Below are positions 46,805 to 55,769 of a stretch of 64,000 nt of DNA, piece by piece (position 1 is the stretch's first letter; every line of letters starts with the position of its first letter). The notes beneath the pieces are model-generated. The model was not told the DNA's origin. It worked only from the letters and a program-made list of their open reading frames with translations, and ran no database searches. The stretch is from an uncultured Candidatus Actinomarina sp. (GTDB taxonomy: Bacteria > Actinomycetota > Acidimicrobiia > Actinomarinales > Actinomarinaceae): NCBI GenBank assembly GCA_902533795.1, contig CACAND010000001.1, forward strand, positions 174,844-238,843, written 5' to 3'. The position numbers were made by a program, and so were the translations under genes.

Positions 46805-47539
46805 ATGAAAAGTGTAACTATATTAAAAACAGAAATATCTGTAACCAGCGTTGATGAAGTTAGTAAATTATTAACTGAAAAAAAAGGGTTGTTAGTTGCA
46901 GTATGTAATGTTAATACATTAGTTAGTTGCTATAAAAATAAAGGGTTGAATAAAATAATTAATTCTTTTGATATCAGATGCTCAGATGGTTTTCCTGTTG
47001 CTAAGTCTTCAAAACTTTTATACAAAAATCAACAAAATAGAGTTGATGGATATAATCTCTTCTATGAAACAATAAAAAAAGGATTGGAAAAAAACAAATC
47101 TCATTACTTTTTTGGAAATACGGACAAAGTAACAAATAAAATGATCTCCAAATTAAAAATAGAATTTCCAAACATAAATATATTAGGATACACTTGTCCA
47201 CCTGTTTTAAATGCTGAAAATTTATCGAAGGATAATTACATTAATGATCTAAAATCAAAAAATCCTGATATTGTTTGGGTATCTTTGGGTTTTCCTAAAC
47301 AAGAACAATTTATAAATAAAATAAAAGATGAGATTAATTTAGACTCTAATTTAATTGGAATTGGAGCCGTTTTTGAGTGGGTAGCTGAAACTAAAATAAA
47401 AGCTCCTGAAATTCTTGCAAATATTGGATTAGAGTGGATTTTTAGATTGATACAAGAGCCAAAAAGATTGTTCAGACGCTATTTGATTGATAACTTTTTA
47501 TTTATAATTTATTTCATAAAACAATATTTAAGTAAATAA
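46805..47539 (+). CDS. WecG/TagA/CpsF-family glycosyltransferase (GT26)
   Basis: A 244-residue transferase that adds N-acetylmannosamine or ManNAcA to a polyprenyl-linked primer in characterised relatives. VCNVNTLVSCYKN, CSDGFPVAK, NRVDGYNLFYE, HYFFGNTDKVTNKM, NPDIVWVSLGFPKQEQFI and GIGAVFEWVAETKIKAPEILANIGLEWIFRLIQEPKRLFRRY are all in family order. A TATAAT ends nine bases before the ATG. With the WbaP-like protein it would build the first disaccharide of a lipid-linked glycan. Confidence 0.92.
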   Translation: MKSVTILKTEISVTSVDEVSKLLTEKKGLLVAVCNVNTLVSCYKNKGLNKIINSFDIRCSDGFPVAKSSKLLYKNQQNRVDGYNLFYETIKKGLEKNKSHYFFGNTDKVTNKMISKLKIEFPNINILGYTCPPVLNAENLSKDNYINDLKSKNPDIVWVSLGFPKQEQFINKIKDEINLDSNLIGIGAVFEWVAETKIKAPEILANIGLEWIFRLIQEPKRLFRRYLIDNFLFIIYFIKQYLSK

Positions 47540-49183
47540 ATGTATCAGTTATTAAATTTGATTAACAATTTAGAGAATGTTTTAGGAAAAACAGTTGGAG
47601 TTGAATCAATTTCGTTGAGAATTTCAAATAACCCAAAGTTTGATTTCCAAATAAATAACTTGGTAAAATTGCAAAATCATAAGCATATAAAAGATATCGA
47701 AAGTTCTTTTAGTGAAATTATCGATAACGAGGCTTTGATAAAAAGTTTTGAAATTACTGACACTTATTTTATAAATCTGGAGATTGATATTGAAAAATTT
47801 AGTAACAGCTTTGACAAAATAAAAAAATATATAAAAGTTCGACATCCTAAAACAGTGCTTATTGATTATGGAGGGCCTAATATTGGTAAGCCTCTACACG
47901 TTGGACACTTAAGATCTTTAAATATTGGTAAAAGTTTATACCGTATATACAGCTTGGCAGGACACAGTGTCATAAGTGATATACATATGGGTGATTGGGG
48001 AATGCCAATTGCACAGATAATTACTTATATTGAAGAAAAGCAAATAGATATTGAAAATATAAATATTGATGATCTTGAAAAAATCTATCCTGAAGCTTCA
48101 AAGCTTTATCTTAAAGATGATGAGTTTAAAGACTTAGCTCAAGCAAATAACAAAAGGCTTAATGAAAATAATTCAAAAATTTTAAAAAAGTGGAAAAAAT
48201 TAAAGAATATCTCTATCAAGTCAATTAAAGAGACACTGGATGCACTTAATCATAGGTTTGATCTTTGGATGGGTGAAAGTGACGTTAATCACCTTATACC
48301 AGAGATGATACAAAAGCTTGAAAGTGAAGGAAAAATATCACTTGATGATGGAGCATATATTTCGAATTTGGTTTCTGAGCCTAAAATATTGATAACAAAA
48401 TCAGACGGATCTTATCTGTACTTGACTACAGACTTAGCAACTGTCTTAAATAGATTAAAGCAAAATAAAATTGATAAAACTCTATATATAGTTGATAAAA
48501 GGCAAAATTTACATTTTGAACAACTAATTAAATCTTTAAATTATTTTGACTTTGGTGATGAAGAATATCATCACATTGCATTTGGAACAATTAACGACTC
48601 CAATGGAAATCCTTATAAAACAAGAGAAGGGGATGCTAAAAAGTTAATAAACCTTTTTAAAGAGACTTCATTACAAATAAAAAAAATAAACAGTGATCTA
48701 GATGATGGTACAAATAAATTACTCGCAAATACTGTTTTAACTTTTAGTGATCTCAAAACAAATAGAATGACTGATTATAAATTTGATTTAAATAAATTTA
48801 CAAATACTAGTGGAAAAACTGGTATATATGTTCAATATGCTTTTGTAAGAGCAAAAAAATTATTAAATGGTTCTTCAATAAATACAAGTAAGATTAATCT
48901 AAATATCGCAGACTTAGATGAAAGCGACTTAAGTCTTATAAGAGGAATGATAAAGTTTGAATATTATTTCAACTTGGCATTAGAAAATAACGAGCCACAT
49001 CATTTAGCTGACTATCTATATGAATTATCAAATTTATTCAATTCAATGTACCAAAATCAGAATATATTAGAAAATAAAAAAGAAACAGTAAAATTTAACA
49101 AATTAAAAATTTCAGAGTTTTTTATTTCTTATTCAGCTTTGCTAATGGAATGTTTAGGCATAGAGCCCGTAGAAAAAATGTAA
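47540..49183 (+). CDS. argS: Arginyl-tRNA synthetase
   Basis: A class I aminoacyl-tRNA synthetase of 547 residues charging tRNA-Arg. The N-terminal Add1 domain (1-95) recognises the D loop; VLIDYGGPNIGKPLHVGHLRS contains the HIGH-type motif HVGH (120-123), GDWGMPIAQIITYIEE follows, YLTTDLATVLNRL is in the catalytic core, and YVQYAFVRAKKLL opens the anticodon-binding helical domain. The ATG follows the WecG-like gene stop directly, so the two are cotranscribed, an unusual pairing of a glycan and a translation gene. Confidence 0.95.
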   Translation: MYQLLNLINNLENVLGKTVGVESISLRISNNPKFDFQINNLVKLQNHKHIKDIESSFSEIIDNEALIKSFEITDTYFINLEIDIEKFSNSFDKIKKYIKVRHPKTVLIDYGGPNIGKPLHVGHLRSLNIGKSLYRIYSLAGHSVISDIHMGDWGMPIAQIITYIEEKQIDIENINIDDLEKIYPEASKLYLKDDEFKDLAQANNKRLNENNSKILKKWKKLKNISIKSIKETLDALNHRFDLWMGESDVNHLIPEMIQKLESEGKISLDDGAYISNLVSEPKILITKSDGSYLYLTTDLATVLNRLKQNKIDKTLYIVDKRQNLHFEQLIKSLNYFDFGDEEYHHIAFGTINDSNGNPYKTREGDAKKLINLFKETSLQIKKINSDLDDGTNKLLANTVLTFSDLKTNRMTDYKFDLNKFTNTSGKTGIYVQYAFVRAKKLLNGSSINTSKINLNIADLDESDLSLIRGMIKFEYYFNLALENNEPHHLADYLYELSNLFNSMYQNQNILENKKETVKFNKLKISEFFISYSALLMECLGIEPVEKM

Positions 49184-49185
49184 TC

Positions 49186-49728
49186 TTATAGAAATAACTG
49201 TGTAGATAAAACCCAAAGAAAATAAGTGAAAGAGTATGACAAGTTATCTGAAAAACCAATTGTTCTCTTAAAGTTATGTTGTAAAAATAAAATTAGTGGG
49301 ATTGCAATAAAGCCCGAGAAAGAAACTGCTTTCCCTATGTCAACAATGTCATTTAATATTAAATTTGATGGTTTCAAAAAAAACTGAAAAAATACAAGTG
49401 AAATCAATGAGGTAAATATTACCAAAATTATGTTCACTATTAAATCTTTAAAAGTTAGATTATAGATTTTAAATATATTCAGAAATTCAATAGGTATAAA
49501 TAAAATAAATAAAGATAAACAGAAAAGAATAAGAAACCAAAAAAGACCCTGGGCATTCCACGTAGTTACCGTTTTTGTAACTAACCCTAGTGACTCCAAG
49601 AGTAAATATATAGAATAACCTAGTATCGTTGTCCCTACTGAAAACAAATACAAACCAAAAATACTAAATAAATACTTTTTTTGAAAACTTATCCCAGAGA
49701 TTTCTTTATTAAAGTTTTGATAATTCAT
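49186..49728 (-). CDS. Membrane protein, unknown
   Basis: A 180-residue protein with four to five helices separated by short loops. No conserved catalytic residues of CPBP proteases or other families are visible. It is convergent with argS (2-base gap) and divergent from the Nfu-like gene. The start is ATG at 49728. Function cannot be assigned. Confidence 0.55.
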   Translation of the reverse strand: MNYQNFNKEISGISFQKKYLFSIFGLYLFSVGTTILGYSIYLLLESLGLVTKTVTTWNAQGLFWFLILFCLSLFILFIPIEFLNIFKIYNLTFKDLIVNIILVIFTSLISLVFFQFFLKPSNLILNDIVDIGKAVSFSGFIAIPLILFLQHNFKRTIGFSDNLSYSFTYFLWVLSTQLFL

Positions 49729-49772
49729 ACTGTCATATATTAATAATATTTATATTAAAATAAATCTTAATT

Positions 49773-49976
49773 ATGAAATTAATTGATACGCCAAATCCAA
49801 ATGCAAAAAAAATATTATTTGATCAAAAAAATGAAGATATATCCAAATCACTAAAGAAAGTACAAGGCGTTTCTTCAGTTTTTGTTGGACCTGGTTTTAT
49901 AACAATTACAAAAAATGACAATTTTGAATGGGAAGTAATAACTGAAGATATTGTTAACATCTTTGATAAACTGTAA
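49773..49976 (+). CDS. Stand-alone Nfu N-terminal domain protein
   Basis: A 67-residue protein matching the Nfu_N domain nearly end to end: TPNPNAKKILFDQ, LKKVQGVSSVFVGPGFITITKNDNFEWEVITEDIVNIFDKL. In Nfu proteins this domain precedes the cluster-binding NifU domain with CxxC, which is missing here. It may be an accessory for Fe-S delivery, perhaps acting with a separately encoded NifU-like domain; ErpA is encoded 2.4 kb away. The next gene starts 2 bases after its stop. Confidence 0.8.
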   Translation: MKLIDTPNPNAKKILFDQKNEDISKSLKKVQGVSSVFVGPGFITITKNDNFEWEVITEDIVNIFDKL

Positions 49977-49978
49977 AC

Positions 49979-50590
49979 ATGGATACATTTAACGAAGACC
50001 CTAAACCAGGAAGATTAGTTTTACCATTAGTCCTTATTGGTATGATTGCCACAACATATACATTCATTAACAGAGTTGCAACAAATAACAACTTAGAGAT
50101 TGAACCTTCTGTTGAGCAGGTAACTGATGAACCAGACCAAGTACCAGTTACTGAAGACACAACAACTACAACTACAACTACATTGCCTGGAGAAGTTGTT
50201 ACATATCTTGAAGAAATTTCATCAGAAAAAATTCAATCAATTGATCTTGCTACAAAAGTTTTAGAAGCAAATGATAATTGGGACAATGGAGACATCACCT
50301 ACCAAGAAGCCAAAGATGAGTTTGCAAATTTTATTGAAGATGCTCAACAATTTGTTGAAACTGTATCTGAGCCAGGACCGCCCTCAACTTTCGCAGGTCT
50401 CATCAAAAGTCATGAAGAATTAAAATCATTAGCAGATCTGATATATGCCGACACAGAAGAGCTTTTGGAGGGCCTAACTTCTTCTGATACTGGTGAGAGA
50501 AGGTCGGCTGCTCTAGATTCTTTCAACAACAATATCAATCTTTTTCAAGATAAGGTTGATGAGATTGTTGCTATAAATACTTCAGGCTAG
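49979..50590 (+). CDS. Membrane-anchored extracellular helical protein with Thr-rich linker
   Basis: A 203-residue protein. A short N-terminal tail, one helix (about 12-30, LVLPLVLIGMIATTYTF), an acidic linker with TTTTTTTT, then an all-helical acidic domain (90-203). The arrangement predicts a surface domain held by an N-terminal anchor; Thr-rich linkers of this kind are common in actinobacterial envelope proteins. No family is recognised. It is adjacent to the Nfu-like gene and convergent with glnII (4-nt overlap). Confidence 0.65.
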   Translation: MDTFNEDPKPGRLVLPLVLIGMIATTYTFINRVATNNNLEIEPSVEQVTDEPDQVPVTEDTTTTTTTTLPGEVVTYLEEISSEKIQSIDLATKVLEANDNWDNGDITYQEAKDEFANFIEDAQQFVETVSEPGPPSTFAGLIKSHEELKSLADLIYADTEELLEGLTSSDTGERRSAALDSFNNNINLFQDKVDEIVAINTSG

Positions 50591-51615
50591 GCTGACGCGG
50601 CAGAACAAATCGTATCTATCATTACAGTGGCAATTACGTATGGATCAGCATTCGCGTTTGGCCTTCTGTCCTCTAGATAACCTTTTTGATCTTTTTCAAC
50701 TTGCCATGGAATTCTAATAGATGCTCCTCTGTCGCTAACTCCATACGAAAAAGTGTCAAATTTTTGTGTTTCATGGGCTCCAGTTAAACGATCTTCAATT
50801 CCATCTCCATAATTTTGTACATGAAATTCTGCATTTTTTTCTAATGCTTCGCAACCTGCAATTACTGCTGAGTATCCTCCATCTTCTCTCATTTGTTTTG
50901 TTGAGAAGTTAGTATGCATACCAGCTCCATTCCAATCACCTTTCACAGGTTTAGGTGTAAGAGTTGCAGAAATATTATAATCTTCAGCAATTCTATAAAG
51001 TAACCATCTTGCAATCCAGATTTCATCTCCAATATTTGGAGCACCAACAGGTCCAATTTGGAATTCCCATTGTCCAGGCATAACTTCTGCATTTGTTCCG
51101 GAAATATTAAGACCCGCTTCCATGCAAGCAGTAGCATGATCTTCAGATATCGATCTTCCATATACTTCATCTGAGCCAACACCACAGTAATATCCTCCTT
51201 GAGGAGCGGGGTAGCCTGATGGTGGAAAGCCTAAAGGTTGACCATATTTTAGCGAATCATATGATTGCTCATAAAAGGTGTACTCCTGTTCTAATCCAAA
51301 CATTGGTTCAAATTCAGAAAAATTTTCTGCAGATGCGGCACAAGCTGCTCTTGTATTTGAAGCATGCGGAGTCATATCAACATTAAGTACTTCACACATT
51401 ACAAGAATGTTATCTCCACCTCTAATAGGGTCTGGATATTGCGATACGGGCTTTAAAACGCAGTCAGACTGATCTCCTGTTGCTTGTTCTGTACTTGAGC
51501 CATCAAAACCCCAAATAGGTGGCTCAGTACCCATATCCATAATTTTTGTTTTACTCCTTAATTTTGCAGTTGGAGTTTTTCCATCAATCCATATGTATTC
51601 TGCTTTAATTTTCAT
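50587..51615 (-). CDS. glnII: Glutamine synthetase type II (eukaryote-like)
   Basis: Forms glutamine from glutamate, ammonia and ATP. At 342 residues it is the short GSII form, not the 470-residue GSI. IWGFDGSSTEQATGDQSDCVLKP, MFGLEQEYTFYE, NAEVMPGQWEFQIGP, GDWNGAGMHTNFS and the ending GASIRIPWQVEKDQKGYLEDRRPNANADPY are diagnostic. GSII occurs in eukaryotes, rhizobia and actinobacteria. Strong AAAAGGGG precedes the ATG. The gene is less AT-rich than its surroundings, as expected for high expression. It is divergent from a GlnR-like regulator gene. Confidence 0.95.
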   Translation of the reverse strand: MKIKAEYIWIDGKTPTAKLRSKTKIMDMGTEPPIWGFDGSSTEQATGDQSDCVLKPVSQYPDPIRGGDNILVMCEVLNVDMTPHASNTRAACAASAENFSEFEPMFGLEQEYTFYEQSYDSLKYGQPLGFPPSGYPAPQGGYYCGVGSDEVYGRSISEDHATACMEAGLNISGTNAEVMPGQWEFQIGPVGAPNIGDEIWIARWLLYRIAEDYNISATLTPKPVKGDWNGAGMHTNFSTKQMREDGGYSAVIAGCEALEKNAEFHVQNYGDGIEDRLTGAHETQKFDTFSYGVSDRGASIRIPWQVEKDQKGYLEDRRPNANADPYVIATVMIDTICSAASA

Positions 51616-51706
51616 TATTTTTACCCCTTTTAATATCTTCGTTAATAATGTAGTATTTATTTAAAATATTGGATAATCAGAATTATTAAATATTTGTTTC
51701 AAGAAA

Positions 51707-52336
51707 ATGATAAAAGCATATATAAACATTGAAAAAGGCCATGAAAAATTGATTTCCTGCCTAAATTCGTATGATTTAGATTCTGTAAATCTAGATAAAA
51801 TAGTCTCTCAAAGTGAAGTTAATTTAGTTTGTACATCATTTTCTTTATATGGAAAGACAAAAAAGGATTTGTCAGATATTGAGTCTGCATCAAAACCTAT
51901 TCCAGAATTAATAGTTGCTAACGAAGATGAATTTAAACAAAGTATTGATTTAATAAAAAATCCAAAAATAGAAGTAATTTCTAGTAACAGCGACAAAGAG
52001 GAAGTTATAGCAAGGTTTCAATCTTTACTTGGAGATAGTTCATCAGAGAAAATAGAATTTAATGATCTTATTATCAATTTAAAAACTTACGAAGCAAAAA
52101 TTGAAAATCAATTATTAGATTTAACATTTATGGAGTATGAGCTTTTAAAGTTTTTTGTAGAAAACCAAGACAATGTCTGGTCTAGAGAAGAATTGTTAGA
52201 AAAAGTCTGGGGATATGACTATTTTGGCGGAGCTAGAACAGTTGATGTTCATGTTAGGAGATTAAGATCGAAGCTTGGTGAAAAAAGATCTGACTGGATA
52301 AAAACAGTTCATTCAGTTGGATACAAATTTAACTAA
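51707..52336 (+). CDS. OmpR-type orphan response regulator, GlnR-like
   Basis: A 209-residue protein. The C-terminal winged helix (about 115-209) is clear: LDLTFMEYELLKFFVENQDNVWSREELLEKVWGYDYFGGARTVDVHVRRLRSKLGE...IKTVHSVGYKF. The N-terminal half has the size of a receiver but lacks the acidic pocket and the phospho-aspartate. Degenerate receivers of this kind typify actinobacterial GlnR, the nitrogen regulator of glutamine synthetase genes. Its position head to head with glnII supports that role. No GlnR box could be confidently recognised in the 91-bp gap. Confidence 0.72.
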   Translation: MIKAYINIEKGHEKLISCLNSYDLDSVNLDKIVSQSEVNLVCTSFSLYGKTKKDLSDIESASKPIPELIVANEDEFKQSIDLIKNPKIEVISSNSDKEEVIARFQSLLGDSSSEKIEFNDLIINLKTYEAKIENQLLDLTFMEYELLKFFVENQDNVWSREELLEKVWGYDYFGGARTVDVHVRRLRSKLGEKRSDWIKTVHSVGYKFN

Positions 52337-52341
52337 AGATT

Positions 52342-52689
52342 TTAGCTAAAACTATCACCACATCCACAAGTTCTTGTTGCATTGGGATTATCAATTGAAA
52401 AGCCTGTTTCCATTAAGCCTTCTTTATAATCTAACGTTGAACCTTTTATATGTTGAAGACTTTGAGAATCGAGTCCGATTTCAACACCTTGGTAGGATTC
52501 AAAAATATCACTGTCTGATCTTTCTGTGTCAAAAAACATTTCATAAGATAGGCCTGAACAGCCTCCTGGTTTGACGCCCATTCTTAAGAAGCTATTTTCT
52601 CCAGGTTCAGCAGCTTTTAACTCTATGAGTTTTTTTACAGCACTGTCTGTTGCTATTACTGCTCTTGATGATTTTATTTGTAAATCCAT
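52342..52689 (-). CDS. erpA: ErpA/IscA/HesB-type Fe-S carrier
   Basis: An A-type carrier of 115 residues that passes iron-sulfur clusters to target proteins. The three conserved cysteines are present: C44 in GGCSGLSYEM and C108 and C110 in RTCGCGDSFS. The length and spacing are typical. It is convergent with the GlnR-like gene and divergent from selA. Confidence 0.92.
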   Translation of the reverse strand: MDLQIKSSRAVIATDSAVKKLIELKAAEPGENSFLRMGVKPGGCSGLSYEMFFDTERSDSDIFESYQGVEIGLDSQSLQHIKGSTLDYKEGLMETGFSIDNPNATRTCGCGDSFS

Positions 52690-52797
52690 AAGTTTATTAT
52701 ACCAAAGTTGTAATTATTCAAAAAATTTATTATTACATGATTATTTTTCTCTTTAATATATATACATGAGCCAGAAACCTAAAACAATCTATCAATA

Positions 52798-54093
52798 ATG
52801 GAAAAAATATCGATTAACGACCTTGTAAATGAGGTAATTTCTGATTTACCCAGAGAGATTTTAATATATATTGCTCAAAACCTTAAAGTTGACACTTTAG
52901 ATAAAGATGAAATTATTGAATATTTTAAAAATGAAGTGTCCCATTATTCGGCAAAAGTTCAAAAAAAAGTTATAAATTGCACTGGGACATTATTGCATAC
53001 AAATCTTGGAAGATCCCAAATAGATACAAATTATTCTGGAGAAAGTACAAATATAGAATTTGATCTTTTTAATCAAAAAAGAGGTGTTCGAAATGAATTT
53101 TTGAATGAATTTATGAGCCTACTTTTAAATTCTGAGGATGTTTGTTTTGTTAATAACAATGCATCTTCTTTGTATATAACGTTAAAAACACTTAAGAACG
53201 AATTTGAAATAAACACAGTAATTATTTCGCGTGGGGAAATAATTGAAATAGGTGGTTCCTATAGGCTTCCAGAAATAATAGAAGAAACTGGATTGAATAT
53301 GATAGAAATAGGCACTACTAATAAGACTCGGTTAAAAGATTATCAAAAGGCATTAGAAAAAAACGAGAATAGTTTGATACTTAAAGTACATAGATCAAAC
53401 TATTCAATAGAAGGTTTTACAGAAGATGTCGATATACAAGAGCTTAGATCTCTTGCGGACAAAAACGATGCTTTGTTGTTACATGATATTGGTAGCGGAT
53501 TAGTAATCTCGAGAAAATTTTTGGAAAAAGAAAATATATCAATATTTGATACTGAGCCTACGATCCAAGAATCTTTGGAAGACGGCGCCGATTTGGTTAT
53601 GTTTTCTGGTGATAAACTATTTGGTTCTATCCAGTCAGGTATTATTGCTGGAAATCAAAAAATTATAAAAGAAATTAAGGATAGTCCTTTGTTTAGAACC
53701 TATCGTTGTTCTCCGTTTACTCTTTACGAACTACAAGAAACCACCAAAAAATACATTTCGAAGAGAGAGCTTGAAATCCCTGTATGGAAAATGATATCAC
53801 TTAAATATGAAGACTTATATAAAAGGGTTGAAGAAATTTCTAAAGTTATTAAATTTGAACACTCTATTGACGATGATTATTCAATAATGGGCGGTGGAAC
53901 AATGCCTAATAAAAAAATACTCTCTCCAGTTCTAAAAATTGATATGTTGAACAGTAAACATTTACTAAAAAACTTAATTTCAAACTCAACACCAATTATT
54001 CCAAGAACCCACAAAGAAAAAATAGTTATTGATATAAGAAGTACAGATGCAAAAAATGACGACATAATTAAAGATTTTTTCTTGTCACAATGA
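52798..54093 (+). CDS. selA: L-seryl-tRNA(Sec) selenium transferase
   Basis: A PLP enzyme converting seryl-tRNA(Sec) to selenocysteyl-tRNA(Sec) with selenophosphate. The N-terminal tRNA-binding region is shortened (431 residues in total). NCTGTLLHTNLGRS, NNNASSLYITLKTL, ISRGEIIEIGGSYRLPEII, LLHDIGSGLVI and MFSGDKLFGSIQSGIIAG with the PLP lysine (near residue 280) are all present. It is followed by selB with a 4-nt overlap. selD and the tRNA-Sec gene are not in the window. Confidence 0.94.
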   Translation: MEKISINDLVNEVISDLPREILIYIAQNLKVDTLDKDEIIEYFKNEVSHYSAKVQKKVINCTGTLLHTNLGRSQIDTNYSGESTNIEFDLFNQKRGVRNEFLNEFMSLLLNSEDVCFVNNNASSLYITLKTLKNEFEINTVIISRGEIIEIGGSYRLPEIIEETGLNMIEIGTTNKTRLKDYQKALEKNENSLILKVHRSNYSIEGFTEDVDIQELRSLADKNDALLLHDIGSGLVISRKFLEKENISIFDTEPTIQESLEDGADLVMFSGDKLFGSIQSGIIAGNQKIIKEIKDSPLFRTYRCSPFTLYELQETTKKYISKRELEIPVWKMISLKYEDLYKRVEEISKVIKFEHSIDDDYSIMGGGTMPNKKILSPVLKIDMLNSKHLLKNLISNSTPIIPRTHKEKIVIDIRSTDAKNDDIIKDFFLSQ

Positions 54094-55769
54094 CAGTAAT
54101 AGCTACAGCTGGACATGTAGATCATGGAAAATCTACATTTGTAAATTTTTTGACAAAACAAGAAACAGATCGACTTCCAGAAGAAAAAAAACGTGGATTA
54201 ACAATAAATTTAGGCTACACCTACTTCACATATGAAAATAAAACTTACTCTATAGTCGATGTACCTGGACATAAAGATTATTTTAAAAATACTGTATCTG
54301 GATTTTCAAACGCAGATGTCATATTTTTTATTATTGATTCGAGAGAAAATTGGTCTGAACAATCTGAGGAGCATTTCCAAGCTTTGATTGCCCTAAAAAA
54401 AAGAAACTTTTTATTTATTTATACAAAGACTGATTTACTCAAAGATGAAATAGATAAGAAAATTTTACTCAGTAAAATTGAAACTTTGCAAGATATAAAT
54501 TATGAAATTCTTGAGTTCAATAAAATTGAATCAAATAATGAAGATTTTTCAAAAGTAATTCACAAATTTATCGAATCTTGTAACTTCGATAAAAAAATTC
54601 CTTCAATGTGGGTGGATAGAGCATTTACCATCGATGGAACAGGAAAGGTAGTCACAGGCACAGCATCGAAGTATTTTGATTACAAAAATATTATTTTCAA
54701 TTTACATAATGAAAAATTGCAGATCAAAGAAATTCAAAGCAGGGATGCGGTTAATCAAGAAAATAATGAAACAAAGAGGATTGCTATTTCTCTAAAAAAG
54801 ACAAATGATTCGTTTCCTAAAAGAGGAGATTTGTTAACAAATAAAGAGATAATTTTTACAGATATGCTATTTATAAAATTGAATTCTGAATACAACGATT
54901 ATCTTTTTTCAAAAGGTACATCAAGAATATTTTTTGGCACAGATAATGCAAATATAAAGAAAATAAACTTTATAAAGATAAAAAAAAATACTTACATTAA
55001 TTTAACTATTTCAAAAGCTGTCCCACTTCCAGAATTCGAAAATGTCGTCATTCAGAATATTGATAAAAATCAAATTGTTGGTGGAGAATTTTTGTTTTTT
55101 TTAAGTGATATACAAAATCAGAAAATCAATAAGAAGATTAAAAATTCAGAGGAGGTCGAAAATTTGTTAGAAATTTTTAATTCTCTTAATGTTAAATATT
55201 TTAAAGAAAACACAAAATTTTCTCGCATAAATGATGAGTACATAAATGAATCAACTCTCAATGAAATTTATGAGATTCTAGAAAATGACTTTTCAGAGAT
55301 TAATAAAGCTGGTGTTGAAAGATACTTCAATGATAAATATCAAATAAAAGTTGAAATTATCAAAGAAATTTTAAAGAATTATGAAGATATTGAGATTTCA
55401 AATAATCAGTTATTAAAAATAAATAACGATCAAGATATTTTAATTTTGGAATATAAAAAAATATATAAACTTCTTGGTGACGGGTTAGACGTAAATTCTA
55501 TTGACGTAAAATCTTTTGATGGGAAGTATCTTAAAGAGCTATTTTTGATTAATAAAATTTATAGAGTTAACTCTAAGCTCATAATTTCTGACAAGCATTT
55601 AGAAAAATTGATATCAATTGTAAAAAAACTACCTAAAAATTTTTCTGTTACTGATTTTAAAGAAGAATCTAATCTCTCAAGAAAATATTCTATTCCGTAC
55701 CTTGAACTTTTAGATAAATTAAAAATTACAACAAAAATTGATAAATCAGGAATAAGAAAGTTATCTTAA
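54090..55769 (+). CDS. selB: Selenocysteine-specific elongation factor SelB
   Basis: Delivers Sec-tRNA to UGA codons bearing a SECIS hairpin. The EF-Tu-like G domain is complete: ATAGHVDHGKSTFVNFL (P loop, 6-22), KRGLTINLGY, VDVPGHKDYFKN and TKTD. Three beta-barrel domains follow, then a winged-helix region (from about 380) with low-complexity charged sequence. The 559-residue length is slightly shorter than usual, probably in the C-terminal winged helices that bind SECIS. It is cotranslated with selA. Confidence 0.94.
   Translation: MTVIATAGHVDHGKSTFVNFLTKQETDRLPEEKKRGLTINLGYTYFTYENKTYSIVDVPGHKDYFKNTVSGFSNADVIFFIIDSRENWSEQSEEHFQALIALKKRNFLFIYTKTDLLKDEIDKKILLSKIETLQDINYEILEFNKIESNNEDFSKVIHKFIESCNFDKKIPSMWVDRAFTIDGTGKVVTGTASKYFDYKNIIFNLHNEKLQIKEIQSRDAVNQENNETKRIAISLKKTNDSFPKRGDLLTNKEIIFTDMLFIKLNSEYNDYLFSKGTSRIFFGTDNANIKKINFIKIKKNTYINLTISKAVPLPEFENVVIQNIDKNQIVGGEFLFFLSDIQNQKINKKIKNSEEVENLLEIFNSLNVKYFKENTKFSRINDEYINESTLNEIYEILENDFSEINKAGVERYFNDKYQIKVEIIKEILKNYEDIEISNNQLLKINNDQDILILEYKKIYKLLGDGLDVNSIDVKSFDGKYLKELFLINKIYRVNSKLIISDKHLEKLISIVKKLPKNFSVTDFKEESNLSRKYSIPYLELLDKLKITTKIDKSGIRKLS

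Noticed and set aside
50158-50184. ACA/ACT repeat as a DNA repeat element
   Set aside because: It encodes the Thr-rich linker of an envelope protein, so it is coding low complexity.
52690-52797. tRNA-Sec between erpA and selA
   Set aside because: The gap was read on both strands; no cloverleaf or TTCGA-type T loop is present.
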